DNA of 55,154 bases from an uncultured Bacteroidales bacterium (GTDB lineage: Bacteria > Bacteroidota > Bacteroidia > Bacteroidales > Muribaculaceae): contig UQDU01000010.1 of NCBI GenBank assembly GCA_900539915.1, positions 1 through 55,154 of the forward strand, in the 5' to 3' direction. Each line of letters opens with the position of its first letter. The stretch's first letter is position 1. Positions 16,380 to 25,131 of the stretch are shown here, piece after piece. Both the position numbers and the translations under genes were made by a program. Under the pieces are notes generated by a model. The model did no database searches. It worked only from the letters and a program-made list of their open reading frames with translations, and was not told the origin of the DNA.

Positions 16380-17123
16380 ATGTCAGGCAAGCTCTACATA
16401 GTACCTACCCCTGTCGGCAATCTGGCCGATATGTCGCCGCGAGCCATCGAAGTGCTTAAAACCGCCGACGTGATTCTTGCGGAGGACACGCGCACAAGCA
16501 AGGTGCTGATGGACCACTTCGGCATAACGACTCCACTCGTATCCCACCATAAATACAATGAACATGATACCACCGATGGTGTCATCAGTCGCATAATGGG
16601 AGGCGAGACTGTGGCTCTTGTGTCGGATGCCGGTACCCCGGGCATCAGCGACCCAGGCTTTCTTCTGAGCCGCGCCGCCCGTAAGAGCGGAGTGGAGGTG
16701 ATAACATTGCCTGGCCCTACGGCATTTGTGCCGGCATTGGTCAACTCTGGACTGCCGTGTGACCGATTCACATTCGAGGGTTTCCTCCCACCCAAGAAGG
16801 GACGCCGTACACGGCTGGAAGAGATTGCCGCCGAACCGCGCACGGTCATCGTCTATGAATCCCCGTTGAAGCTGCTTAAGACCCTCGGAGACCTTATCGA
16901 TGTGTGTGGCGGCGACAGGCCCGTCTCGGTCTCGCGTGAGATTTCAAAACTGCATGAACAGACCGTGCGTGGCACCCTGAGCGAGGTGCTGGAGTACTTT
17001 ACATTGAACCAACCCCGCGGTGAGATGGTTATTATAATCAAAGGTGATGACTCTGCCAATGAGAGGCGTGTGCATCGCAATAAATATAAAGATATCGATA
17101 CAGAAATCACAAATCAACATTAA
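16380..17123 (+). CDS. rsmI: 16S rRNA (cytidine-1402-2'-O)-methyltransferase RsmI
   Basis: Adds the ribose methyl to C1402 of 16S rRNA in the P site; a tetrapyrrole-methylase-fold enzyme. Motifs are IVPTPVGNLADMSPRA near the start, AEDTRTS and DAGTPGISDPG. The start at ATG 16380 (MSGKLYIVPTPVG) matches the usual family N-terminus, giving 247 residues; an in-frame GTG at 16365 overlaps the preceding stop and is a possible alternative. A lipoprotein gene follows after 5 nt. Confidence 0.95.
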   Translation: MSGKLYIVPTPVGNLADMSPRAIEVLKTADVILAEDTRTSKVLMDHFGITTPLVSHHKYNEHDTTDGVISRIMGGETVALVSDAGTPGISDPGFLLSRAARKSGVEVITLPGPTAFVPALVNSGLPCDRFTFEGFLPPKKGRRTRLEEIAAEPRTVIVYESPLKLLKTLGDLIDVCGGDRPVSVSREISKLHEQTVRGTLSEVLEYFTLNQPRGEMVIIIKGDDSANERRVHRNKYKDIDTEITNQH

Positions 17124-17128
17124 AATTT

Positions 17129-17983
17129 ATGAGAAAGATATGTTATCTGTCGGCAGTCGCCGCTATCGTCATGAGCATGGCTTCATGTGAAAATGGGAAA
17201 CTCAAAGAGCGTAACGAACAGCTCGAGGGTGATGTCCAGGGACTTGTTGCCACACAGGATACCCTCCTCGGTCTGGTCAATGAGCTCACTGACGGCATGA
17301 ACGAGATCAAGCGTCTCGAAAACATCATATCCACTCCCGGTGCCATAGGCGAGTCTTCATCAAAGAAGGAGCAGATCCGCAATGACATGATGGCCATCCA
17401 TCAGGCCCTTCAGGTACGCCGCCAGCGTCTCGACGAGCTCGAACAGCAGCTCCAGAACAACAAGGGACAGAACTCCAAGCTCCTCAAGACCATCAGCTCC
17501 CTCAAAGAGCAGATTGCAAATCAGGAACGTGAGATAGCTTCTATGCGTGACCAGCTTGCTGCTGCCAACATACAGATTGCCGAGCTCAACACTACAGTCG
17601 ATTCACTCAATACTACTGTGGCTACCGAACAGCGCGAACGTGAAATCGCTCAGGAGACAAGCAACGCTCTCGCCGAGCAGCTCAACACCTGCTACTATGC
17701 CATCGGCACCAAGAACGAGCTTAAAGACAACCATATCCTCGAGACCGGATTCCTCCGCAAGACCAAGGTAATGGAAGGCGACTTCAACCAGGGCTATTTC
17801 ACCAAGGCTGACAAGCGTACACTCACCCAGATACCTCTCAACGCCAAGAAGGGTGAAGTGATGACCAAGCAGCCCAAGGACAGCTATACCATCACAAATG
17901 TCAATGGCGCGGCAGTGCTCAACATCACTAATCCCGAGAAATTCTGGAGCATGAGCAACTTCCTCGTTGTAAAGGTTGACTAA
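17129..17983 (+). CDS. Coiled-coil lipoprotein (Cbp1-adhesin-like)
   Basis: A 284-residue lipoprotein: signal peptide with lipobox MASC at about 17-20, then a long coiled coil (about 22-185) rich in Gln, Glu and Leu, then a C-terminal globular part (about 190-284; ETGFLRKTKVMEGDF, ADKRTLTQIPL). The overall plan resembles Bacteroidales proteins annotated as Cbp1-type collagen-binding adhesins. I recall that name from database usage and cannot verify it here; a plain envelope protein of unknown role is as likely. It follows rsmI after 5 nt. Confidence 0.65.
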   Translation: MRKICYLSAVAAIVMSMASCENGKLKERNEQLEGDVQGLVATQDTLLGLVNELTDGMNEIKRLENIISTPGAIGESSSKKEQIRNDMMAIHQALQVRRQRLDELEQQLQNNKGQNSKLLKTISSLKEQIANQEREIASMRDQLAAANIQIAELNTTVDSLNTTVATEQREREIAQETSNALAEQLNTCYYAIGTKNELKDNHILETGFLRKTKVMEGDFNQGYFTKADKRTLTQIPLNAKKGEVMTKQPKDSYTITNVNGAAVLNITNPEKFWSMSNFLVVKVD

Positions 17984-18015
17984 AATTGATTTAAAGACCA
18001 TACGATAAAATACAG

Positions 18016-19860
18016 TTGACAAAACTTGAACTTCTTGCACCGGCGCGTAATGCTGAGATAGCCATCGAGGCTGTCAGGCATGGCGCCGATGCTGTGTATA
18101 TAGGAGCACCGTCGCACGGTGCGAGAGCTAATGCCACCAACCCGCTTGATGATATCAGGCGGGTTGTGGCGTTTGCACATCCCTACAGGGCGCGTGTCTA
18201 TGTCACCCTCAATACACTCGTGTATGACGAGGAGCTGGCTCAGGTGCGTGACCTCGTGTGCCGCTTGTATGACATAGGCGTAGATGCGCTTATAGTCCAG
18301 GACATGTCATTATTAGAGATGGATATTCCGCCCGTACCTCTCCATGCCAGCACGCAATGTGACATACGCACTCCCGAGAAGGCGAGGTTTCTCGCCGATG
18401 CCGGATTTTCGCAGCTCGTGTTGCCGAGAGAACTGACTTTGGCAGAGATTCAGGCAATACATGATGCGGTAGATGTGCCGCTTGAAGCCTTTGTGCATGG
18501 AGCCTTGTGCGTGAGCTACAGCGGTGATTGCAGGGCGAGCCTTCTTGCCACGGGACGCAGTGCCAACCGGGGCGAGTGTGCGCAGATGTGCCGTCTCCCT
18601 TATGATCTGATTGATGGCCGCGGACAGCGCGTCTTGCGCGGTAAGCATCTGCTGTCATTGCGTGACATGAACCGCAGTCTGCATCTGGGAGAGATGGCTG
18701 CGGCCGGCATATCGTCATTTAAGATAGAAGGACGTCTCAAGGACGCCGCATATGTCAAGGAGACCGTGGCCTACTATTCCAATCTGCTTGACAAGCTGGT
18801 AGGGGATAACCCTGAGCAATATGTAAGGGCATCCTCTGGCAACGTAGACCTGAAATTTGAGCCCGACCCTGCCAATGCGTTCAATCGTGGTTTCATTGAC
18901 TATTTCATATCCTCGCCTCAGCCCCGACAGGGAAGCATGGTCAACATGGACTCTCCGAAATCCATAGGGCAGCCGGTCGCTACCGTTGGGGTGTCATCGA
19001 GGGGTAACCGCATCACCGTGAAGGCTGACAAACCGCTGCATAATGGCGACGGCCTCGGTTACTATGACCGCAAAGGAGAGTTGCAGGGCTTCCGCGTCAA
19101 TCGTGTGGAAGGTTCCACCATAATTGCGGCATCGCCGGTGGAGATTCCCAAGGGGACGCTTCTCTACCGCAGCCGCGACATAGAGCACGACAGGATGCTT
19201 GCCGGAGACACGGCGAGCCGTAAGATAGATGTGCAGATAAGTCTGCGCATGGCCGGGACTGACAGGGTAGTGGCCGACGCCTCCGATGGGCGTGGATGCC
19301 GTGTCAGCGTGGCCCGTGACTGTGAACTGCAATCTGCGCGTACACCTCAGGCCGCCCGACATCAGGCGGAGTTGTCAAAGACAGGCGATACTGTCTACCG
19401 GGTTGCCGGTTTTACCGACGGCATCCCCGATATGTTCATCGCGGCTTCGGTGCTCGGTGCGCTGCGCAGAGACCTGATTGAAGCACTTGACGGTTGTGCC
19501 CGTGCCACGTATCCCTATGATTATCGCCGTCAGGACAAGCATGCTGCCTGTTTCAAACCGGTGCTCGAGGCTGATGACAATGTAGCAAATCGACTGGCTA
19601 TGCGTTTTTACCAACGCCACGGAGCGCATACGCAGTCCCCGGCTCTTGAGGTGGCCGATAAATCCGCCTTTACGGCTCCTGTCAGGGTGATGACCACGCG
19701 CTACTGCCTTCGCCGAGAGCTCGGTGCGTGTCTGAAGACGCAGGGCGCTGACAGGCTTGTCGGCCCCTTGGCGATAGAGGGGCGTGACATCCGTTTTGAC
19801 CTCGATTTTGACTGTAAGTCATGCCGCATGAATGTCATCTACAGGCCGAAGCGTAGATAG
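18016..19860 (+). CDS. U32 family protein (RlhA/TrhP-like RNA hydroxylation enzyme)
   Basis: A 614-residue protein of the U32 'peptidase' family. Characterised members YegQ/TrhP and RlhA hydroxylate tRNA U34 or 23S rRNA C2501 rather than cut proteins. The signature is FVHGALCVSYSGDCRAS, followed by GECAQMCRLPY; these cysteines, with a fourth, are thought to hold an Fe-S cluster. A further Cys pair (CKSC) is near the C-terminus. The start is TTG at 18016 because the conserved LELLAPARN begins four codons later and no ATG is available. Which RNA it acts on is not readable. Confidence 0.88.
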   Translation: MTKLELLAPARNAEIAIEAVRHGADAVYIGAPSHGARANATNPLDDIRRVVAFAHPYRARVYVTLNTLVYDEELAQVRDLVCRLYDIGVDALIVQDMSLLEMDIPPVPLHASTQCDIRTPEKARFLADAGFSQLVLPRELTLAEIQAIHDAVDVPLEAFVHGALCVSYSGDCRASLLATGRSANRGECAQMCRLPYDLIDGRGQRVLRGKHLLSLRDMNRSLHLGEMAAAGISSFKIEGRLKDAAYVKETVAYYSNLLDKLVGDNPEQYVRASSGNVDLKFEPDPANAFNRGFIDYFISSPQPRQGSMVNMDSPKSIGQPVATVGVSSRGNRITVKADKPLHNGDGLGYYDRKGELQGFRVNRVEGSTIIAASPVEIPKGTLLYRSRDIEHDRMLAGDTASRKIDVQISLRMAGTDRVVADASDGRGCRVSVARDCELQSARTPQAARHQAELSKTGDTVYRVAGFTDGIPDMFIAASVLGALRRDLIEALDGCARATYPYDYRRQDKHAACFKPVLEADDNVANRLAMRFYQRHGAHTQSPALEVADKSAFTAPVRVMTTRYCLRRELGACLKTQGADRLVGPLAIEGRDIRFDLDFDCKSCRMNVIYRPKRR

Positions 19861-19925
19861 AGCGATAAACTGCCGTTTTTTCCATCAATGATACCCGGCA
19901 TGAAGGAAATGTGGGGAAAAATCAT

Positions 19926-19933
19926 TACATTTG
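19926..19933 (+). promoter_or_regulatory. -7 element upstream of galE
   Basis: TACATTTG, an exact match to TAnnTTTG, about 54 nt before the galE ATG. No clear -33 box. Confidence 0.45.
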
Positions 19934-19986
19934 CAGTGGAGCAGCCCAGGTATTGATGTCCGGGTTGCATAATATTTTGCGGTATA

Positions 19987-21036
19987 ATGAAAGATATATC
20001 TCTGAAACCACGAATATTTGTAGCCGGCGGAACCGGTTACATCGGAAGCCATACGGCAGTAGAACTGATACAGGCCGGCTATAACGTTACCATCGTTGAC
20101 GATCTGTCAAACAGCAGCGCATCTGTCATTGACGGCATAGCCGAGATAACAGGCGTGCGTCCTGACTTCGTAGAGGGCGACTGCACGGATATAAATGTAG
20201 TGGATAAGGTATTTTCTGACTATCCTGACATCAAAGCCGTAATCAATTTCGCCGCATTCAAGGCTGTAGGGGAGTCTGTACAGCGTCCTCTGGCCTATTA
20301 CCGCAATAATCTCAACATCATCCTCAATCTGCTTGACTCCATGACACGCCACGGAGTCAAGGGTTTCGTATTCTCATCCTCATGCACCGTCTACGGGCAG
20401 CCCGATGAAAATCCCGTCACCGAAAACTCCCCTGTCAAGAAAGCCCTCTCGCCCTATGGCAACACCAAGCAGATTGCCGAGGAGATAATCATGGATGCCA
20501 TATCCTCCGGTGCTTCGCTTGATGCGGTCATACTGCGTTATTTCAATCCTGTAGGTGCACATCCGTCGTCACTGATAGGGGAGATGCCTAATGGTGTGCC
20601 CCTCAACCTCGTGCCTTATCTGACACAGGCCGCCATGGGCATCCGCAAGGAGCTGAGCGTGTTCGGCGACGATTATGACACTCCTGACGGTACATGTATC
20701 CGTGATTATATAGACATAACCGACCTTGCCAAGGCTCATGTGTATGCCGTTGACCGTCTGCTTGGCGGCAAAATGGAGACACCTGTCGAGATTTTCAATA
20801 TCGGTACAGGCAACGGTGTGTCGGTGCGCGAGCTCATAGACACGTTCCAGGCGGCCACAGGCGTCAATGTGCCCCACCGCATAGCCCCACGTAGGGCAGG
20901 TGACATAGCCAAAGTGTGGGCCGACCCGGCCAAAGCCAACGGTGTGCTCGGATGGCATGCCACTGTGCCCCTCGCGGAGACATTGCTCAATGCGTGGAAA
21001 TGGCAGGTGGCCCTGCGTGAACGCGGCATCCAGTGA
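19987..21036 (+). CDS. galE: UDP-glucose 4-epimerase
   Basis: Interconverts UDP-glucose and UDP-galactose with bound NAD. The 349-residue SDR protein has the cofactor motif GGTGYIGSH (about 15-23), the catalytic SSSCTVYG segment and YGNTK with the active-site Tyr and Lys. It retains the PVTENSP and YFNPVGAH blocks typical of GalE. It stands alone, with no galactokinase or transferase next to it, so a role in surface glycan precursor supply is as likely as galactose catabolism. Confidence 0.95.
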   Translation: MKDISLKPRIFVAGGTGYIGSHTAVELIQAGYNVTIVDDLSNSSASVIDGIAEITGVRPDFVEGDCTDINVVDKVFSDYPDIKAVINFAAFKAVGESVQRPLAYYRNNLNIILNLLDSMTRHGVKGFVFSSSCTVYGQPDENPVTENSPVKKALSPYGNTKQIAEEIIMDAISSGASLDAVILRYFNPVGAHPSSLIGEMPNGVPLNLVPYLTQAAMGIRKELSVFGDDYDTPDGTCIRDYIDITDLAKAHVYAVDRLLGGKMETPVEIFNIGTGNGVSVRELIDTFQAATGVNVPHRIAPRRAGDIAKVWADPAKANGVLGWHATVPLAETLLNAWKWQVALRERGIQ

Positions 21037-21070
21037 TTCCGGCCATGCTGTTATGACATCCTTTATATGA

Positions 21071-21101
21071 CTTGCCAATCATCATATCATCAATAAATTT
21101 A
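21071..21101 (+). promoter_or_regulatory. Candidate promoter of the histidine phosphatase gene
   Basis: CTTG (21071-21074), 19 nt, TAAATTTA (21094-21101; one mismatch). Transcription would begin almost at the GTG start codon (21110), implying a nearly leaderless mRNA. Confidence 0.35.
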
Positions 21102-21109
21102 GCCGAATA

Positions 21110-22420
21110 GTGAAACGGACCCCCATATCGCTCATACTCCTTGCTGCCGCAGCCAATTTCATGGTTGCCCAGACTACTTTTGAGGAGGTTACATCCAATC
21201 TTGACAAAAGTGGAGGAGTATATTTCGCCTATCCTGTCAAGGAGGCCGCCAATACGCCAGTCCCGAAGGGCTATGAGCCTTTCTATATAAGCCATTTCAG
21301 CCGTCATGGATCGCGTTATCTCATATCCGATGAAGACCTTGACCGTGTGGTCGATGTCTTTGCCAAAGCTCATGATGCCGGAGCTCTTAGCCCTCTTGGC
21401 GAAGATGTCCGGGGCAAACTGCTGTCGTTTCAGACCGAAATGAGCGGCCGTGGGGGAGAGCTGACCCCTCTGGGCGAACGTCAGCACCGTGCCATTGCAG
21501 GCCGCATGTATGAGGCTAATCCGGGTGTCTTTGTCGATGATGCCGTCATTACCGCTGTCTCCACCCCGGTCATGAGGTGTGCCTACAGCATGATGGCCTT
21601 CACCGAGGCTCTGAAAGAGCGCAATCCGCGTCTGACGATTCCACGCGAGTCGAGCAACCGGCATCTTGCGTATCTCAACTACCATTCGCCTGAGTCCAAT
21701 GAGTTCAATTCGCCCTCAAATACCGCTTTGAAGCAGCCACTCAATGATTTCAAGGCTAATATGACGAAGCCTGACAGGATCATGGATACCCTTTTTAGCG
21801 ACAAGGAGTATCTTAAGAAGAATATCGATGCCTCTGAACTGATGTGGGGCCTCTATTGGGTGCCCTCTGATTTGCAGAACACGGAGCAGGGCACATCGCT
21901 CTACGATATTTTCACTCCCCAGGAGCTGTTTGATCTCTGGCAGGTGCCCAACTATGACTTCTACATCCATAACACCTCATATCCCAAGAGCCGCGGTCTG
22001 CATGTCGATAATGCCAACCGTCTGTTGACCAACATTATCGAGACCGCACAGGACTACGTTGCCAATAACCGCAAGGGTGCCACTCTGCGTTTCGCCCATG
22101 ACGGCAACCTGATACCGCTGGCTGCAAGGATGATGATAGAGGACACCTACGGTATGGAAAACCGTCCTGACAGCCTCTATAAGTCGTGGGCCAATTTCAA
22201 GGTTTCGCCTATGGCCGGCAATATCCAGATAATTCTCTATCGCAACCCCTCGGATGCCAAAGCCCCGGTGATAGCCAAGGTGATGCTCAACGAGCGCGAG
22301 GTCAGGGTGCCGGTAGCTACCGACATGTTCCCGTTCTATCGCTGGGATGACCTCAAGGCCCACCTTGTCAAGATGACCAATACGCCGTTTGACACACTGG
22401 TGCCCGACCATCTGAAATGA
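21110..22420 (+). CDS. Exported histidine-type acid phosphatase
   Basis: A 436-residue member of the histidine phosphatase superfamily, branch 2. An N-terminal signal peptide (about 1-20, ending MVAQ) sends it to the periplasm or beyond. The phosphate-binding motif RHGSR (in SHFSRHGSRYL) and the distal HDG (in RFAHDGNLIPL) are both present, so it should be active. Bacteroides proteins of this type include MINPP-like phytases; whether this one takes phytate is inference. The start is GTG, needed for a full signal peptide. Confidence 0.82.
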   Translation: MKRTPISLILLAAAANFMVAQTTFEEVTSNLDKSGGVYFAYPVKEAANTPVPKGYEPFYISHFSRHGSRYLISDEDLDRVVDVFAKAHDAGALSPLGEDVRGKLLSFQTEMSGRGGELTPLGERQHRAIAGRMYEANPGVFVDDAVITAVSTPVMRCAYSMMAFTEALKERNPRLTIPRESSNRHLAYLNYHSPESNEFNSPSNTALKQPLNDFKANMTKPDRIMDTLFSDKEYLKKNIDASELMWGLYWVPSDLQNTEQGTSLYDIFTPQELFDLWQVPNYDFYIHNTSYPKSRGLHVDNANRLLTNIIETAQDYVANNRKGATLRFAHDGNLIPLAARMMIEDTYGMENRPDSLYKSWANFKVSPMAGNIQIILYRNPSDAKAPVIAKVMLNEREVRVPVATDMFPFYRWDDLKAHLVKMTNTPFDTLVPDHLK

Positions 22421-22424
22421 TTAT

Positions 22425-22458
22425 TTTGATGAAATAACTAATATACCATATAACTTTA
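22425..22458 (+). promoter_or_regulatory. Candidate serC promoter
   Basis: TTTG (22425-22428), 22 nt, TAACTTTA (22451-22458; one mismatch). Spacing is slightly long. The leader would be about 20 nt. Confidence 0.35.
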
Positions 22459-22483
22459 TCTACATTCATTAACCCGTAACGTT

Positions 22484-23554
22484 ATGAAGAAACATAACTT
22501 CTATGCAGGACCCTCAATTCTGAGCCCCTACACGATCAAGAACACAGCTGATGCTATTCTCGATTTTGCCAACACCGGCCTTTCCATTCTGGAAGTGTCA
22601 CACCGCAGCAAGGAGTTTCAGGCAGTCATTGACGAGGCTTCGGCTCTCGTGAAGGAGCTCCTTGAGATTCCCGAGGGTTATCACGTGCTCTTCCTCGGCG
22701 GAGGTGCAAGCATGCAGTTCTGCATGGTACCCTACAATCTGTTGAACACCAAGGCTGCTTATCTGCAGACCGGTACATGGGCTACCAACGCCATCAAGGA
22801 AGCCCGTCTCTTCGGTGAGGTCGACGTTGTGGCATCATCAGAGGATGCCAACTTCTCCTACATCCCCAAAGGCTTCACAGTGCCCGAAGATGTAGATTAC
22901 TTCCACTACACCTCCAACAACACTATCTACGGTACAGAAATCCGCAAGGATCCCGATGTAAAGGCTCGTCTGGTATGCGATATGTCAAGCGACATCTTCT
23001 CTCGTCCGGTCGACGTGGCCAAATACGATGTCATCTATGCAGGTGCACAGAAGAATCTCGCTCCTGCCGGCGTGACTATCGCCATCGTGCGTGAAGATGC
23101 CCTCGGCAAGGTAAGCCGTGCCATCCCCACCATGCTTGACTACCGCACCCACATCAAGAAGGGTTCCATGTTCAATACTCCCCCCGTGCTTCCTATCTTC
23201 TCTGCTCTCCAGACACTCCGTTACTACAAGGAGCTGGGCGGCATCAAGGCCATCGAGAAGGTTGACATCCAGAAGGCCGAGACCCTCTATGAGGCCATCG
23301 ACTCCAGCAAGATGTTCACAGGCACCGTTACCGACCCCGCCGACCGCTCTATCATGAATGTATGCTTCGTGATGACTCCCGAATACAAGGAGCTTGAGAA
23401 GGACTTCGTGGACTTCGCTTCAAGCCGCGGCATCGTCGGCATCAAGGGCCACCGCTCTGTAGGCGGATTCCGCGCTTCGCTCTACAACGCTCTCCCCATG
23501 GAAAGTGTCAACGTGCTCGTCGACACCATGAAGGAGTTTGAGGCAAAGCACTAA
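22484..23554 (+). CDS. serC: Phosphoserine aminotransferase
   Basis: PLP enzyme that converts 3-phosphohydroxypyruvate and glutamate to phosphoserine, the second step of serine synthesis; it may also serve pyridoxal phosphate synthesis. The 356-residue protein begins KHNFYAGPSILSP. It contains the PLP lysine in YAGAQKNLAPAG and the C-terminal GIKGHRSVGGFRASLYNA block. It is directly followed by serA (25 nt), forming a serine operon. Confidence 0.96.
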   Translation: MKKHNFYAGPSILSPYTIKNTADAILDFANTGLSILEVSHRSKEFQAVIDEASALVKELLEIPEGYHVLFLGGGASMQFCMVPYNLLNTKAAYLQTGTWATNAIKEARLFGEVDVVASSEDANFSYIPKGFTVPEDVDYFHYTSNNTIYGTEIRKDPDVKARLVCDMSSDIFSRPVDVAKYDVIYAGAQKNLAPAGVTIAIVREDALGKVSRAIPTMLDYRTHIKKGSMFNTPPVLPIFSALQTLRYYKELGGIKAIEKVDIQKAETLYEAIDSSKMFTGTVTDPADRSIMNVCFVMTPEYKELEKDFVDFASSRGIVGIKGHRSVGGFRASLYNALPMESVNVLVDTMKEFEAKH

Positions 23555-23578
23555 TTGACAAATAAAATATTCAATCAT

Positions 23579-24499
23579 ATGAAAGTATTAGTAGCTACCG
23601 AAAAGCCTTTTGCTGCTGTGGCAGTGGATGGCATACGTAAAGTAGTAGAAGATGCCGGCTACGAGCTTGAGCTCCTGGAGAAGTATCAGGACAAGAGCGA
23701 GCTTCTCAATGCAGTCAGTGACGCCGACGCTCTGATTATCCGCAGCGACATTGTCGACAAGGCTGTGTTTGATGCGGCCAAGAATCTCAAGATTGTAGTC
23801 CGCGCCGGTGCCGGTTATGACAATGTGGATCTTGCCGAGGCTACAGCCCACAATGTGGTGGTGGAGAACACTCCCGGTCAGAACTCCAATGCCGTGGCCG
23901 AACTCGTGTTCGGTATGATGGTTATGGCCGTGCGCAATAACTATAACGGCACTGCCGGAACTGAACTTAAGGGCAAGAAGCTCGGCATCCAGGCTTTCGG
24001 CCAGGTAGGACGCAATGTGGCTCGTGTCGCCAAGGGCTTCGGCATGGAGGTGTCTGCCGTTGACCCCTATTGTCCTGTTGAAGTCATCGAAGGTGCCGGA
24101 GTCAAGGCTCTTCCCTCGGTTGAAGACCTCTACAAGGAAAACAAATTCGTGTCAATCCACATCCCTGCCACTCCCGAGACCAAGAAGTCTATCGGTTACG
24201 ACCTCATCATGTCGATGCCTAAGGGTGGTGTGCTCCTCAATACCGCACGCAAAGAGGTAATTGACGAGGAAGGTCTGGCCAAGGCTCTTGCCGAACGTCC
24301 CGACCTGAAATACTTTGCCGACATCAAGCCTGACACGGCCGATGCCCTCAAGGCTGAGTTTGGTGACCGCGTATTCTTCACTCCCAAGAAGATGGGTGCG
24401 CAGACCGCCGAGGCCAACATTAATGCAGGTATCGCCGCCGCCAACCAGATTGTAGCTTTCTTCAAAGAAAACTGCACCAAGTTCCAGGTCAACAAGTAA
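23579..24499 (+). CDS. serA: D-3-phosphoglycerate dehydrogenase, short form
   Basis: Oxidises 3-phosphoglycerate to 3-phosphohydroxypyruvate, the first step of serine synthesis. The start is ATG 23579 (MKVLVATEKPF); the frame extends to a TTG at 23555. 306 residues, with no C-terminal ACT domain, so no obvious serine feedback site. The NAD-binding part includes GIQAFGQVGRNVARVAKG, and the catalytic Arg lies in NTARKEVIDE. The usual catalytic His motif (P-H-x-G-G/A) is replaced by TPKKMGAQTAEA, with no His there. The pairing with serC supports the assignment. Confidence 0.9.
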   Translation: MKVLVATEKPFAAVAVDGIRKVVEDAGYELELLEKYQDKSELLNAVSDADALIIRSDIVDKAVFDAAKNLKIVVRAGAGYDNVDLAEATAHNVVVENTPGQNSNAVAELVFGMMVMAVRNNYNGTAGTELKGKKLGIQAFGQVGRNVARVAKGFGMEVSAVDPYCPVEVIEGAGVKALPSVEDLYKENKFVSIHIPATPETKKSIGYDLIMSMPKGGVLLNTARKEVIDEEGLAKALAERPDLKYFADIKPDTADALKAEFGDRVFFTPKKMGAQTAEANINAGIAAANQIVAFFKENCTKFQVNK

Positions 24500-24520
24500 T
24501 ACCGCAAGCTAAAGTCCACT

Positions 24521-24680
24521 GTCACTAACTTAAGCAGTCTTTACTGCTTGAATGGCGTTGTTAGGTAGTAGGGACATGCCATGGCATGTCGCCTAAAACC
24601 ATGCAAAAGAGGGGCCTCGCGTCAGCAGACATGCCATGGCATGTCCCTACTGCGATGAGTGCATTCCGTAAGTTAGTGAC
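24521..24680. repeat. Palindromic intergenic element, copy 2 (module M1)
   Basis: 160-bp nested palindrome. The outer arms GTCACTAACTTA (24521-24532) and their complement (24669-24680) match 12 of 12, but differ in sequence from the outer arms of copy 1. The inner arms (24565-24590 and 24628-24650) are nearly identical to those of copy 1 and contain the 18-bp core twice. The spacer shares GCCTAAA and GCGTCAGCA with copy 1. Confidence 0.85.
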
Positions 24681-24690
24681 ATTGAGCGAT

Positions 24691-24810
24691 AGTCCCGGAG
24701 GGACGGGCTCATGCTTAACCGTAGATGAGGATATGGCGTAGCCATGACGAGTCTACGGGCGGAAAGACAGCCATCCCTACAGTAGTCCCGGAGGGACGGA
24801 TTCATGGTAG
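24691..24810. repeat. Intergenic repeat module M3, copy 1
   Basis: Bounded by two direct copies of AGTCCCGGAGGGACGG (24691 and 24784), each a small hairpin. Between them is a segment with GGCGTAGCC and ACGAGTCTACGG. An inverted copy of the whole module is at 33920-34074, and a lone AGTCCCGAAGGGACT is at 28653-28667. Confidence 0.7.
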
Positions 24811-24900
24811 CCCATATGCTTTGCCATAATTCCGCCCCTCCGGTGCTGTCTAAGTCGGTGCCATGGCATGTCATCCGATACGGAAAAATATTCTTATATG

Positions 24901-24937
24901 AAAGCAGCATGATTTGCATAAATCATGCTGCTTTTAT
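24901..24937 (+). terminator. Strong intrinsic terminator-like hairpin
   Basis: Perfect 15-bp stem (24901-24915 with 24920-24934), loop GCAT, the 3' arm ending in CTTTT followed by ATCAT. It lies about 400 bp after serA and before the nrdD promoter, so it probably isolates nrdD from upstream transcription. Confidence 0.7.
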
Positions 24938-25064
24938 CATTTATACCGATGATAAAGTTTTCCAAAAATATTTTTATTGCATTTATAATCAGGCATTTAC
25001 AAAATTAAGCAGTGCGAAAAGTTTTCTAAAAGTGGTAATTTATAAAAACTTTTGGTCGCATATT

Positions 25065-25096
25065 CTTGTCTGCTATTGCTAAATTTCATACCTTTG
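25065..25096 (+). promoter_or_regulatory. nrdD promoter
   Basis: CTTG (25065-25068), 20 nt, TACCTTTG (25089-25096), an exact -7 match. The expected leader is about 28 nt before the ATG at 25132. Confidence 0.65.
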
Positions 25097-25131
25097 CCAT
25101 GTAACTTTTTTACCAACCTTACTCCTGAAAA

